The notes under the pieces are model-generated. The model did not search any database. It was given only the letters and a program-made list of their open reading frames with translations, and had not been told where the DNA came from. Shown here piece by piece: positions 1 to 10,038 of a stretch of 64,000 nt of DNA; the stretch's first letter is position 1, and each line of letters begins with the position of its first letter. The stretch comes from Arcuatula senhousia. Lineage: Eukaryota > Mollusca > Bivalvia > Mytilida > Mytilidae. The stretch lies in assembly GCA_963971305.1 (NCBI GenBank), contig CAXARO010001009.1:1-64000 (forward strand). The letters run 5' to 3'. A program made the position numbers and the translations under genes.

Positions 1-545
1 TTGTGCATATTACCAAATTTTTTTAGCTGCAAATTTTTTGTGGGAGTTAAGGCCCTTTGGACTTAGAAATTTTAACAAAATCCTGATTTTAGTTTGTGAA
101 CGCAACTCTTCTTAAACTTCTGAACAGAATTTAATGAAACTTAGTATGAAAGAAGTACATCATATGTAGTTGTGCATATAACCAAGAATTTTTTATCTGC
201 AAATTTTTTGTGGGAGTTGAGGCCAATTGAACTTAGAAATTTGCAGAAAATCCTAATTTTAGTTTGTGAACGCAACTCCTCTTAAACTACTGAACAGAAT
301 TTAATGAAACTTGGTATGCAAGAAGTACAACATATGCAGTTGTGTATATTACCTGGAATTTTTTATCTGCAAATTTTTGTGAGAGTTATGGCCCTTTGGA
401 CTAAAAAAATTCGCATAAAATCCTGATTTAAGTTTGTGAATGCAACTCTTCTTAAACTACAGAACAGAATTGAATGAAACTTTGTGTGCAAGAAGTACAC
501 CATATGTAGTTATGCATATTACAAGGAATTTTGTATATGCTAATT
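1..545. repeat. ~160-bp satellite block, left end
   Basis: At least three tandem units carry the recurring phrases GAATTTAATGAAACTTGGTA, AAGAAGTACA and CCCTTTGGACTTAGAAATTT. The same unit makes up 38025-42022, 46410-46490, 49777-52035 and 54423-56790. This is the outermost layer of the nested insertions in the window. The block stops inside a unit at about 545 and resumes at about 38025, where the enclosing insertion ends. No coding content. Confidence 0.9.
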
Positions 546-787
546 TTTATGCTACCGCAAAAAAATTGTGAATGCATGATGGTATGATGCTGTCGTTGTT
601 GTTGTCGTCGTCTTCGTCGTTGTCTGTTAACTTTAGTGTATACACGATAACTTTATTTCTAGTTATCCAAATGCAATGAAATTTGACAATAATATTTCTT
701 ACCATTAAAGGATGGATGGGATTGATTTTGGGAGTCCCCCTTTTTTTCGTTTAGATATAAGGGCCAAAAGGGGCCAAATTGCAACTT
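546..787 (+). mobile_element. Left part of interrupted repeat B (ACCGCAAAA...GTTGTCGTCG family)
   Basis: This matches the beginning of the complete copy at about 59486-60866. Both share an ACCGC-plus-A-run start, TGGTATGATGCTGTCGTTG, a GTC/GTT microsatellite, GTCTGTTAACTTT and a GGGATTGATTTTGGG box. The matching 3' end is at 37715-38024. The element is therefore split by everything inserted between 788 and about 37700. No coding capacity is seen. Confidence 0.75.
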
Positions 788-1679
788 TTTTAGCTCACCT
801 GATCCGAAGGGTCTTGTGAGCTATTGCCATCACTTTGCGTCCGTCGTCCGTCATCCGTTAGCTTTTTTCAAACATCTTCTTCTCTGAAATTGCTTGGCCA
901 AATGCAGCCAAACTTGATATGGTTGTTCTTTAGTGTATTGTGCAAAAAGTATGCGTTGGGATTTTTGATACATCAAAAAATATGGCCGCTGTTACTAAAA
1001 ATAGAACAGGAGGGTCAAATACAGTTTTTTGCAAATAACTCAAAAACGGTGACAGATATCAAATTTCTGGCGTATGGTAAAAGTGATCAGCAGTTCAAGA
1101 TCTACCTGCCCTGAAATTTTCAAGAAGATCCAACAACCAATGTAGGAGTTATTGCCCTTTTTCTGGATTTTTTCAAAATTTTGCACTTATTTAGTCCTAT
1201 ATCTTAAAAACTATACAAGATATTTTGAAAATTCAAATTGAATATGATTAAGCACATTAAGATCTAAATTTCATGTAATTTGGTCAAAGCTGTGGAACCA
1301 TATTTGTTAGGAGTTATGGCCACTTTTTCCTTGATTTTCAAAGATTAACTTGTATGACACCATACATCCAACTTCAACCAAACTTGGCACAGTTGTTTAA
1401 TAGCATAAATGCTACAAGTGTATTGTTCAGATTTTCGATTCGTCAAAAAATATGGTCGCCATGGCTAAAAATAGAACATAGGGGTAAATTGCAGTTTTTT
1501 GCTAATAACTCAAAAATGGTTACAGATATCAAAATTCTAATAAGAGACAAAAGTTATCAGCATCTCAAGATCTACCTGCTCTGAAAGTTTCAAGAAGATC
1601 CAACAATTGATGTAGGAGTTATTGCCCTTTTTCAGGATTTTTTCAAAATTTTTCACTTATTTAGCCATATATCTTGAAA
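788..1679 (+). mobile_element. Left part of MITE family A, split by the giant transposon
   Basis: It starts with TTAGCTCACCTGATCCGAAG and a run of CGTCCGTCGTCCGTC, which is the usual end of this MITE family (other copies at 13570-14575, 47483-48632 and 61973-63065). The body holds two imperfect direct repeats of a ~450-bp unit containing AAAAATAGAACA and TTTGCAAATAACTC. It breaks off at 1679 and resumes at 36199, so the giant unit sits inside it. Short ORFs here are not genes. Confidence 0.8.
1672..1679. repeat. Left 8-bp target-site duplication of the giant transposon
   Basis: TCTTGAAA directly before the left inverted repeat; its partner at 36191-36198 is TTTTGAAA (one mismatch). A paralogous uninterrupted segment of the host MITE near 1200 reads TATATCTTAAAAACTATA, consistent with a single copy of this octamer in the empty site. 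Confidence 0.8.
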
Positions 1680-1739
1680 CAGGTTCCAGTTGTAAATGAT
1701 CATTTCCATTTGATCAAATTGTAGAATACATCGGATAAT
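1680..1739 (+). repeat. Left terminal inverted repeat of giant transposon
   Basis: It starts CAGGTTCCAGTTGTAAATGA and is identical to the reverse complement of 36131-36190 for 53 bases, then has one G/A difference and six more matches. Further inward matching is patchy. Confidence 0.92.
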
Positions 1740-1974
1740 TTACAATAAAGCAGCAATTGGAGTGCTTTATTGATAACATGGTAAACGTGTTTGAATTAAT
1801 AGTTCCCGTAGAAGACACCGATATATCCACCACTGATGAGCAAAGAAAGTTAAACAAATAAAATGTCTTCAGAATAAAAAAAGAGCGTGCACAAGAATAT
1901 TATTTGAAGTCCGTTTATCATTTTTATGTGAAAGTTGGAAAGCTTCTTAGGCTTCTGCAAGTAAAGCAAACTGT

Positions 1975-2690
1975 GGAATCTTATCAGAAGCTGCTATCAC
2001 TTATCAGAACTCGCATAAGCTCAGTATGTTATAAGTCTAGATAAGGGATGAATGCTTATCGGAATTCTGATAAGAATAGCTGCAGCAAATGGTACTTTAC
2101 CAGAAATGTAATTAATATAGCAACAAAGGGGCTTTTATCAGAATTCTGACAAGACTAGCAACAAGCTGGACTTTACCAGAATTGTGATTAGAATAGCAAC
2201 AAAAAGGGAACTTTTATCAGAATTCTGATAAGGATAGCAAGGTACAGAACTTTAGCAGCAAACAAGACTTTTATCAGAATTCTGATAAGGATAGCAAGGT
2301 ACGGGACTTTAGCAGTTTACAAGAATTTTATCAGAATTCTGATAAGAGTAGCAAGGTACAGAATTTTAGCAGCAAATAAGACTTTTATCAGAATTCTGAT
2401 AAGGATAGCAAGGTACGGGACTTTAGCAGTTTACAAGAATTTTATCAGAATTCTGATAAGAGTAGCAAGGTACAGAATTTTAGCAGCAAATAAGACTTTT
2501 ATCAGAATTCTGATAAGGATAGCAAGGTACGGGACTTTAGCAGTTTACAAGAATTTTATCAGAATTCTGATAAGGGTAGCAAGGTACGGGACTCTTGCAG
2601 TTTACAAGAATTTTATCAGAATTCTGATAAGGATAGCATGGTACGGAACTGTAGCAACTAACAAGACTTTCATCAGAATTCTGATAAGGT
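1975..2690 (+). repeat. Left subterminal array of 18-bp palindromes
   Basis: There are eight perfect copies of TTATCAGAATTCTGATAA between about 2214 and 2630, spaced about 54-58 bp apart, with degenerate copies at each side (for example near 2060, 2139 and 2670). Spacers are themselves repetitive (GGATAGCAAGGTAC, GGGACTTTAGCAG, TTTACAAGAATTT). The motif is fully self-complementary, so a dimer could bind it. The mirror array is at 35180-35940 in opposite orientation. The likely role is transposase or accessory-protein binding near the ends (inference). Confidence 0.9.
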
Positions 2691-3998
2691 AACCTCAACA
2701 ATCTATAAAACCGTTTATTAAACCTCTCACATTATTGGAATTATCACAAAAGAGCAACCTCATACATGTATTTGTTGCCTTCTCATAAATCTAACAAAGT
2801 TTTGACAAAAACGTATTACAACATCATTTTCCATGGCCAAAAACAGAAAAGCAAAGTTATTTGGAATGAAAGTTCACTAGAAAAAGAAACTACAGCTACA
2901 CAAATTCCGATACAAGGATGTCAGAGTTAGAGTTTATGTTATTTATTGCCTACATAAACAACGGCACATTTTTATAATGCAAAACCAATAAGATATTCGT
3001 TCCCACAATTTATTAGTAATAACAAAGAAGCAAATTTTAACAATACAACAAATACAAACAACTTATAAACTTATAAAGATAGATTAACATTCTAATGCAT
3101 GCTCATACGTTTGGACATATGTTGTAATACAAAACAGACCAATAATAGCGATATTGCATATTTGTTCAAGTGGACTACAAAATATTTGCACAATAAATAT
3201 TTTAAATGTATTTTACCATCAAATACAATTTGCTAACAATTTAATGTCATACTGTTACATGAAACTATTTTTTGTCTTTTTTTATATAAACAAACGAAGC
3301 TTGGGACAAATTTCTCTGTAACTTGCATGATAAAGATGCTATTGTACACATTTCATTTCGTGACTCACCCTAAATTCTCTCACTCTTAATATGATAATAG
3401 GCACAACCTAAAATGGGACCCAGCTTAAGAAAATGTACGCGCTTAAGCATTAAAAGACAAAGCTAAATAAAAGTACTTAAAAGAAAAACAATTTGTTCTT
3501 TATAAAATGGAAGGATAAGGCACATATTTGTGTTTTGTTTGTATTCATGCAGTAATATATACACTTATTTATGATTTGATCATTTGAAAGACAAATACAT
3601 TTAAAAATTGCCAGTTTCAAAATTATAGCAAAGAAGTTGCAATGGGGCATTCAAATATCAAGTCTTATAAGGGCTTAGCAAAGAAAAATCACTCAAACAT
3701 TTGACACAAACGTGTGTGTTTTAAAGGGATTTTCAAAAAAAAAGTGTCATTCAATCTAAAGATTGATTTGATAAGAAATTTACATATTCATTGACCCGTT
3801 TAATCACTGTAAGCTGAACACTCGGACTCTTGGTCCCTATTGTATTAAAAAAAACAAAGATCTTAAAAGACTTAATATGTATGCATACAAATAGCAGAAC
3901 AGCTATTCAGTTACCACGATCTGACTTTATTGTGTTTACTCCACCCGCTTGAATATTTGTGAAGAAATGTATATTGACACGATCAACAGTAGAAACAA
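2691..3998. other. AT-rich stretch without recognisable gene
   Basis: I see no long open frame, no convincing exon and no repeat shared with other parts of the window. Many short A/T runs. It lies between the left palindrome array and the tandem-repeat element at 3999. Confidence 0.6.
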
Positions 3999-5295
3999 GA
4001 AATCTGTGAGCCAATGCTCACTAGTGATACCCCCGCTTTCACAACTATGACAGTAAGTATTTTGTCATTTGTGGGGTGGGGCATGACCTCCTTAAACCCC
4101 TCTATGGGACCAAATTATCTGTCTTACCATAAGAACTAAGAATATATATGATTATAGGGTGGGGATCTCAATAGTTGCTCAGTGGTTTTCGGGATATTAA
4201 GTATTTTGTCATTTGGGGGGGGGTGACCCCCTCAGACCCCTTTATGGTACCAAATGATCCGTCTTACCATAAGGACTAAGAATATATATGGTTATAGGGT
4301 GGAGATCTCAATGGTTTTCAAGATATTTGTACTTTGTCATTTGAGGGGGGTGGGGCATGACCCCCTCAAACCCCTCTATGGTACCAAATGATACGTCTTA
4401 CCATAAGGACTACGAATATATATGGTTATAGGGTGGGAATCTCAATGGTTTTTATGATATTAAGTATTTTGTCATTTAAGAGGGGTGGGCATGACCCCCT
4501 CAAACCCCTCTGTGGTAGCAAATGATCCGTCTTACCATAAGGACTAAGAATATATATGGTTATAGGGTGGGGATCTCAATGGTTTTCAAGATATTTAGTA
4601 TTTTGTCATTTGAGGGGGGGGGTGGGGCATGACCCCCTCAAATCCCTCTATGGTACCAAATGATTTGTCTTATCATAAGGACTAAGAATATATATGGTTA
4701 TAGGGTGGGGATCTCAATGGTTTTCAAGATATTAAGCATTTTTCATTTGAGGGGGGTGGGGCATGACCCCCTAAAACCACTCTCAGGTACCAAATGATTT
4801 GTCTTTACATAAGGACTAAGAATATATATGGTTATAGGGTGGGGGTCTCAATGGTTTTTGAGATATTAAAAAAAAATCAATTTTTGATATATTTGGAGGG
4901 GCGTGGCACGGCCCCTGGGGACCCCCTACATTTAAAAAATGATTAGGACCCACAACTCATAGGGTTCTATCATTGTGCAAAATTTGAACAAAATCTGTCA
5001 GGTATAACATGCATATAAGTACAAAAGTACAAAAAGCGGGACGGAAAATTCAATTTTTAAGATTTTTGGAGGGGCATGGCACGGCCCCTGGGGGTCCCCT
5101 ACATTTAAAAAATGATTAGGACCCACAACTTATAGGGTTCTATCATTGTGCAAAATTTGAACAAAATCCCTCAAGTATAACATGTATAAAGTACAAAAGT
5201 ACAAAAAGAGGGACGGAAAGTGGGACGGACGGACGGAATGACGGAACCTCGGACACAGGTAAAACAGTATACCCCCTCTTCTTCGAAGCGGGTAT
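3999..5295. mobile_element. MITE-like element with internal ~140-bp tandem repeats
   Basis: Six or so units contain GGGGCATGACCCCCTCAAAC, TATGGTACCAAATGAT and AAGGACTAAGAATATATATG, followed by two longer units with ATTTGGAGGGGCGTGGCACG. The left end has CTGTGAGCCAATGCTCACTAGTGATACCCCCG and the right end has a run of GGACGGACGG and CTTCTTCGAAGCGGGTATA, so the ends are complementary around the GCGGGTAT/ATACCCCCGC motif. A related element occupies about 52505-53690 and a short one 29930-30215. Non-coding. Confidence 0.75.
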
Positions 5296-6059
5296 AAAAA
5301 GGTAGGAATGCTTAATTATGCATCGACTTGTGTCATATATTGATGCATGTATAGTGTACATTTACTTGGCGGATATATAGATGTACCTATTGGTTTAGAC
5401 AACATGTATAACTGCTTTAATTATAAGAACAATGAAAATAAAAATAACTAATATCAATGTTCTATTAGAGATCATCTTGTTGGAATATCAAGATGCGTAA
5501 AAAAAGTGAAAAAAACAAAAAAATGATTGGTTATATAGGAAAAAATGTGTCGGAAAATTTCCCCGTACTTTTCACTGTACAGTGAAACTAAATATCTCAT
5601 AATCCCAATATGACTGAAAAATTTAGTGGTCAAATCAAAGTTTCTGGTTTTGTTTTTAAAATTATCTAATTCTATTAATTTTTTTGAGTGTATTTACTAT
5701 GATGTGAAAATCTATTAATTATATCTGCCTTATTCTTAGAAAAAAGTAGTACTAAAAATGTTATAAGGATTTTGATGTAAAATCAAAGTTGGTCTACATT
5801 AAACATTATCAACCTCGGAAAATCTGAGCTTCTCTCGCTTACTCATTCATCACCCCTGGGTCATTTCGTATGATTTTCTTTGGTTTGTGCGCTCAGAATC
5901 TGAACTTGAACTTCATTAAATTTATACACAGAAACATGTTTGATGGCATAAGTAAAATGTAATGCAGCTAATCAGAAGTGTCAAAAAACGATGTGTAGTG
6001 GCCCAGGGGTGATCAATGAGAGAGGAATCCCTTAGTGTCTGAAAATGTTACATAATCAG
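5296..6059. other. Downstream region of the minus-strand gene, nothing further recognised
   Basis: AT-rich sequence that would hold the 3' untranslated region of the 6060-9690 gene. I see no clean AATAAA on the minus strand close to the stop and no repeat shared elsewhere. Confidence 0.4.
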
Positions 6060-6377
6060 TTAGTGGACAGGTGATCTATTTGCATCTAAATAGTAGTCCA
6101 GGTTTGAATAAATAAATTTAACAATTTCTTCATAATTTAAATTAACTTTGTCGGATGTAATTTGACACAACAATGAACATAAGATAAAATTGTAGTCCAG
6201 TTCTTGTACGTCTTTTTTGTCTAGAGTAAACATACTGTCGTTAATTGGTAATGGATGAAAAGTTTCATCCTCTATCTTGCCAATAGGTTTCTTGCAAAAC
6301 ACAAGCATGTCTTTGCCCTGTTGAACCGAGACATACGCCTTTCCATTCCATTCGGCTACATGAACCATTTTCTTTTT
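6060..6377 (-). CDS. Last coding exon of the minus-strand gene
   Basis: The exon starts after TTTTTTCTTTAG and reads KKKMVHVAEWNGKAYVSV, then FCKKPIGKIEDETFHPLP, and ends DYYLDANRSPVH and a stop. Length 106 codons with no internal stop. The pattern of tryptophan, glycine and alternating hydrophobic residues at the start suggests beta structure, followed by helices rich in Leu, Ile and Asp. No family recognised. Confidence 0.65.
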   Translation of the reverse strand, partial: KKKMVHVAEWNGKAYVSVQQGKDMLVFCKKPIGKIEDETFHPLPINDSMFTLDKKDVQELDYNFILCSLLCQITSDKVNLNYEEIVKFIYSNLDYYLDANRSPVH

Positions 6378-9300
6378 CTAAAGAAAAAATATACATGTAC
6401 ATAAATTAGGTTTTTATAAAGGACTCCTATTTTTGTCAAATAAATATAGGCTTTTATACCATAAATAAATTGAACACAAGTTTTTTTTTTTAAATAAGAC
6501 GTTGGTTCTGATATAAATTTATCTAAATGACGAACTTATCTAAATGGCTTATAGTTTAATATATGTTTCCGTGATGATTTTAATGTCTACCAATTTTGTC
6601 TTTGGTTTTATTTTTTGGATAAATGACATTTACATGTATTAACATCATTACTTTGTTCAAAACATAGCTAAAAATAACAAAATTACATACTTCTTCCTTA
6701 TTTGATGTGATGGAATGGCTGTCCTTCTGATCAGACTGAAATGTTAAGATAAAAGCTGATCACAAATAACATACATATAAGGGTATTCGTCTAGATAGAA
6801 TAGATAAATACATGTATGTGTTAACAAAATGTAAAGGACTGTGTTGTAAGAATTGTGTTAGAATGGTGTAACATTTCCGCTCGTTTTTTCAATAACAAGA
6901 AAAAAAAAATTTATGTGTGAGATTTCCCGTGTTTTTTCTTTGCTCGAGAATATGACCAAGTGGCCATTAAGTATGTGAAGGTTACTTGTTATTAAGTATC
7001 CATTCCAAATTGTAGGGTTTTTTTTTCTATGGTGTCACTTATTCTCAATTCTCAACTCTACAGTCATGATTAGACTAAGAGGTACACAAACTTCTTTTTA
7101 CACTTTATATTTACTTATTATATGTCTTACTTATAAATGCAGACGTTAGTATCCAAGGCGTGTGAAATGTTTGCTGTCTTTTCAAAAGGTATAATCCTAT
7201 AATACAAAATCATTTACCTGTACTGCCGAGCATCCAGGAACGGGGAAAGGTAAAGAACTTTGCTGTAAAAATAGACATGTCTTTACATTAGACAGAAGCA
7301 ACAACACAATAGATGTTAATATTTATGATATAAAACAATGATTCTATGTGTTCTACTTTTCAATAAAGATTAATTGTCCTTTAGTAAGGCCAATCTGCTT
7401 AGATTTTGGGTACTTTTTTTAAAAATACACTTTTAAGAAGTAAACACGTTCAGTGAACTATTTTGAGATTTTTGTTAAATGTTTTGAATCAAACAGTTAT
7501 TATAGGAAAACAGAGGTTATCTTTTTTACCATCAACCCCTTGTCTTTTTTACATCAAAAGAAATCATTATGTGTTTACTATTATCAACATAATGTTCTTA
7601 GCGTTATTCAAAATATGCTTACCTTATTTGGTGGTTCGCTTGAAATGGATACGTCTTTCTCCTTTATAGTATTTAGTGCCTAGAATGATATATAAAAACA
7701 GCAAAATTAAAAGCCACTCTGAACATTTCCTATAATATACAATTCATTATCAGTGATTATAGTAAAACTGTAAAGTAATCAAAAACCAACAAACTTAGCC
7801 ATTTTCTACTTTATTAATTCCTGGACGCTTCTCCAAAATAAATAAGATAAGTAGGTAAAAAGCTTTTTTTCTTATATAATTTCTGTAAAACAAGTATTAC
7901 CTGGTCTCCTTTATCTGTTCTATTCTTTTTTTTACTAGGCTCGGAAATGAAATCCTCCCTTATGGTTGGCTTGATTGTTCTCTTGTTTGTCTGAAAAATG
8001 TGACAATATTTCTAAGGCTGATACTTGTTGTTAAAACATAAATTAAATGATCAAAACAAAAACAAAACATTTACTAAAATTCTAAATTATCTTTTCCTAA
8101 AATATTTGAAATCATGGTATCATATATTTAACAGAATCAAACACTATCATTGACTACAGTTGTACGTTCTCCAATGAAGAGAAATCAATAATAAAGCCTA
8201 GCATCGCCTCTCTCACAGTTTCCAGCAAATATAATTGAACAGAAACTACAAATTCACAGAGTTATCACAAGATGGTATCATATTTTTTTTTATGATGTCA
8301 AACATAATAAAACGCTAACCTTTCAAAAACTGGTCAATAGGACGGCCATCAAGAGTAACAATGATAGTCCCATTATCTTCTTCTCTTACACTCCACCACT
8401 TAAACCCCATATGCCTCTTGGTTTTCTCATAATTAGCAAGCATGGAATCATCTGATAAAAATACAAATATTTGAAACATGTTATCATTAACATTAAAACA
8501 AGGCTGTTCCCGTATTCAACGACGTATTGAAATTGGCATTTTAAAAACATAGTGTTGTCCTTGTTTAAGAATATATTGTACTACATGTACATTTCTGTTT
8601 GTTGTTTAAAATTGTTTTCAACAGGTACATGTATACTATGTATATAGGCGTACAAGAGGAAATTATCGTGTCTGAGATAGAGTTAAGATCGAGTTTTAAG
8701 TTCTATTAACGTTTTTTTAGAGTTCCAGATGCGGTGGTGGATCAAGACGGAGCTGCGGGGGTTGGAACCCCCACCCTCTTTTCATTGGACAAAATTGTTA
8801 TTTTCACGCAGATTTTCGGCGAAATTAACCTGTAACCTCCCCCCCCCACACACACACGCACACTTTCTCGTGTTCTGTAGTCTGTAAGTAAAAATGACCT
8901 CCATCATTTATAGAGGCTGGTTTGAGATCGCATTTGTACTTGTTAGGACTGGACACAAGGCCGACATTTTTTGGATGAATTTACCATCTGACAGTGTGTT
9001 TAGTCAATATATTTTTTATGTATTCCAATTGTAGTGTTTTTAATTATTCTTTACAGTTTCTTAAAGGAGAAAAAACGCGAGGGTATATAAATCAATACAA
9101 CGTTTAAGTGTAACTTTTTAATTTTTAATTATTAAACATGCTAGCAAGGTAAAAAACTAAAATAAAAAAAATTCCGAGCTCTCACCCTGTTTTTGCCCAA
9201 AGTGTCCGACGAACGAGAATCAAATTCGGGTGGACCAACGAGAATGTTTATACATGTTATATATGCAGAATAAAGCATATTGCCAAAAAGGCAAGAAAGA

Positions 9301-9690
9301 TTGATCGAATGAAAATTTAAAACTATATCGTCCTTGTAAACAATTATTTCAGCTTGTTACAAGCACTGATATTACGCAACACATTGAGAAAAAAGTATAT
9401 ATATTATGCAAATGGCATGTATGAAGTTTGTTATATTTAAAATACAGATTTAAACCACTTTTAAGTAAGCAACATATTTATACAAACAAAATATCAAAAT
9501 TTGTCCGTTCTATTAAGTTAAAAAATGATGATAAATATTGATCCGACATGGCTCTTTTTGCTAAAATGGCTTAAAAAATACAACTTTCTTATAGAATAAA
9601 ATTACCTTCATCGTCCGAGTCACCCCTTTCACTGTTTACTTCTACTTCGTCTTCAAAATCATAGACGCATGCTCTAGAACTTGAATCCAT
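6060..9690 (-). CDS. Unrecognised multi-exon gene, divergent partner of the DUF7869 gene
   Basis: Exons read on the minus strand: 9606-9690 (start codon at 9690, in-frame TAG just upstream), 8320-8451, 7901-7990, 7623-7679, 7218-7262, 6691-6735 and 6060-6377 with the stop at 6060. Every boundary has GT/AG. Exon 1 encodes an acidic N-terminus (MDSSSRACVYDFEDEVEV then SDDE). Exon 2 encodes RHMGFKWWSVREEDNGTI and LDGRPIDQFLK. Exons 3-6 are short, phase-0, lysine- and serine-rich (30, 19, 15 and 15 codons). The last exon encodes about 105 residues including MVHVAEWNGKAYVSVQQGK. One problem: exon 2 ends in phase 1 but exon 3 reads open in phase 0, so a small exon is missing between them, or exon 2 ends the protein by reading through to a TAG two codons after the donor. 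I do not recognise the protein. As the second gene of a mobile unit it could be an accessory transposition or DNA-binding protein (inference only). Confidence 0.6.
8320..8451 (-). CDS. Second coding exon of the minus-strand gene
   Basis: It is bounded by TTTTTATCAG acceptor and AAAG|GTTAGC donor. It joins exon 1 in phase 1 to give SDDEDDSMLANYEKTKRHMG. The segment FKWWSVREEDNGTIIVTLDG looks like a small folded beta-rich domain. Reading on past the donor gives Gly then stop, so a ~73-residue product is possible. Confidence 0.6.
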
Positions 9691-9935
9691 GACCTAAAAG
9701 ATTCAAAATCGTCTCCAATCAGAAAAGTTTATTTGTGAGCGCAATTTTTTAACATTTAGACATTTGAAGGAACATTTGAATGAAAATATAGTGCCAGAAA
9801 CGGGGCTACAGCAATGATAAAGTGTCATAAGTTTTTATTGAAATAAGTGATGTAAAAGTGATGTAAAAGTTTTATTGAAAGACATAATCATATCATGTGC
9901 ATTTTTTATTACTTTATTAGAGACCTAAAAAGACA
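9691..9935. promoter_or_regulatory. Probable bidirectional promoter between the two transposon genes
   Basis: Only 245 bp separate the two divergent start codons, each preceded by an in-frame stop (TAG at 9694-9696 read on minus; TAG at 9918-9920 on plus). The spacer contains CCAAT at about 9714 and a direct repeat GTGATGTAAAAGTGATGTAAAAG at about 9848. No clear TATA box for either direction. Shared regulation of both genes follows from the layout (inference). Confidence 0.5.
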
Positions 9936-10038
9936 ATGTCCGGTAATTTTTTGTTCGATGTTTTTGTCAAGAAGAAGAATTCTATTAACAACAACAATCA
10001 TGGACCCCCACAAGATATGGAAATTGCTGATTCAGAAG
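9936..10038 (+). CDS. Exon 1 of DUF7869-type gene
   Basis: It encodes MSGNFLFDVFVKKKNSIN and ends DMEIADSE in phase 1 at GAAG|GTAGGT. It is followed by the longest intron (10.2 kb), which holds MITEs and retroelement fragments. It joins exon 2 at ATGATTC, the same seven bases that open exon 2 of the divergent gene. Confidence 0.65.

Noticed and set aside
1975..2690. Regularly spaced palindromic repeats resembling a CRISPR array
   Set aside because: Spacers are repeats of each other, the context is a spliced eukaryotic genome, no cas-like genes exist, and a mirror array sits at the other end of the element.
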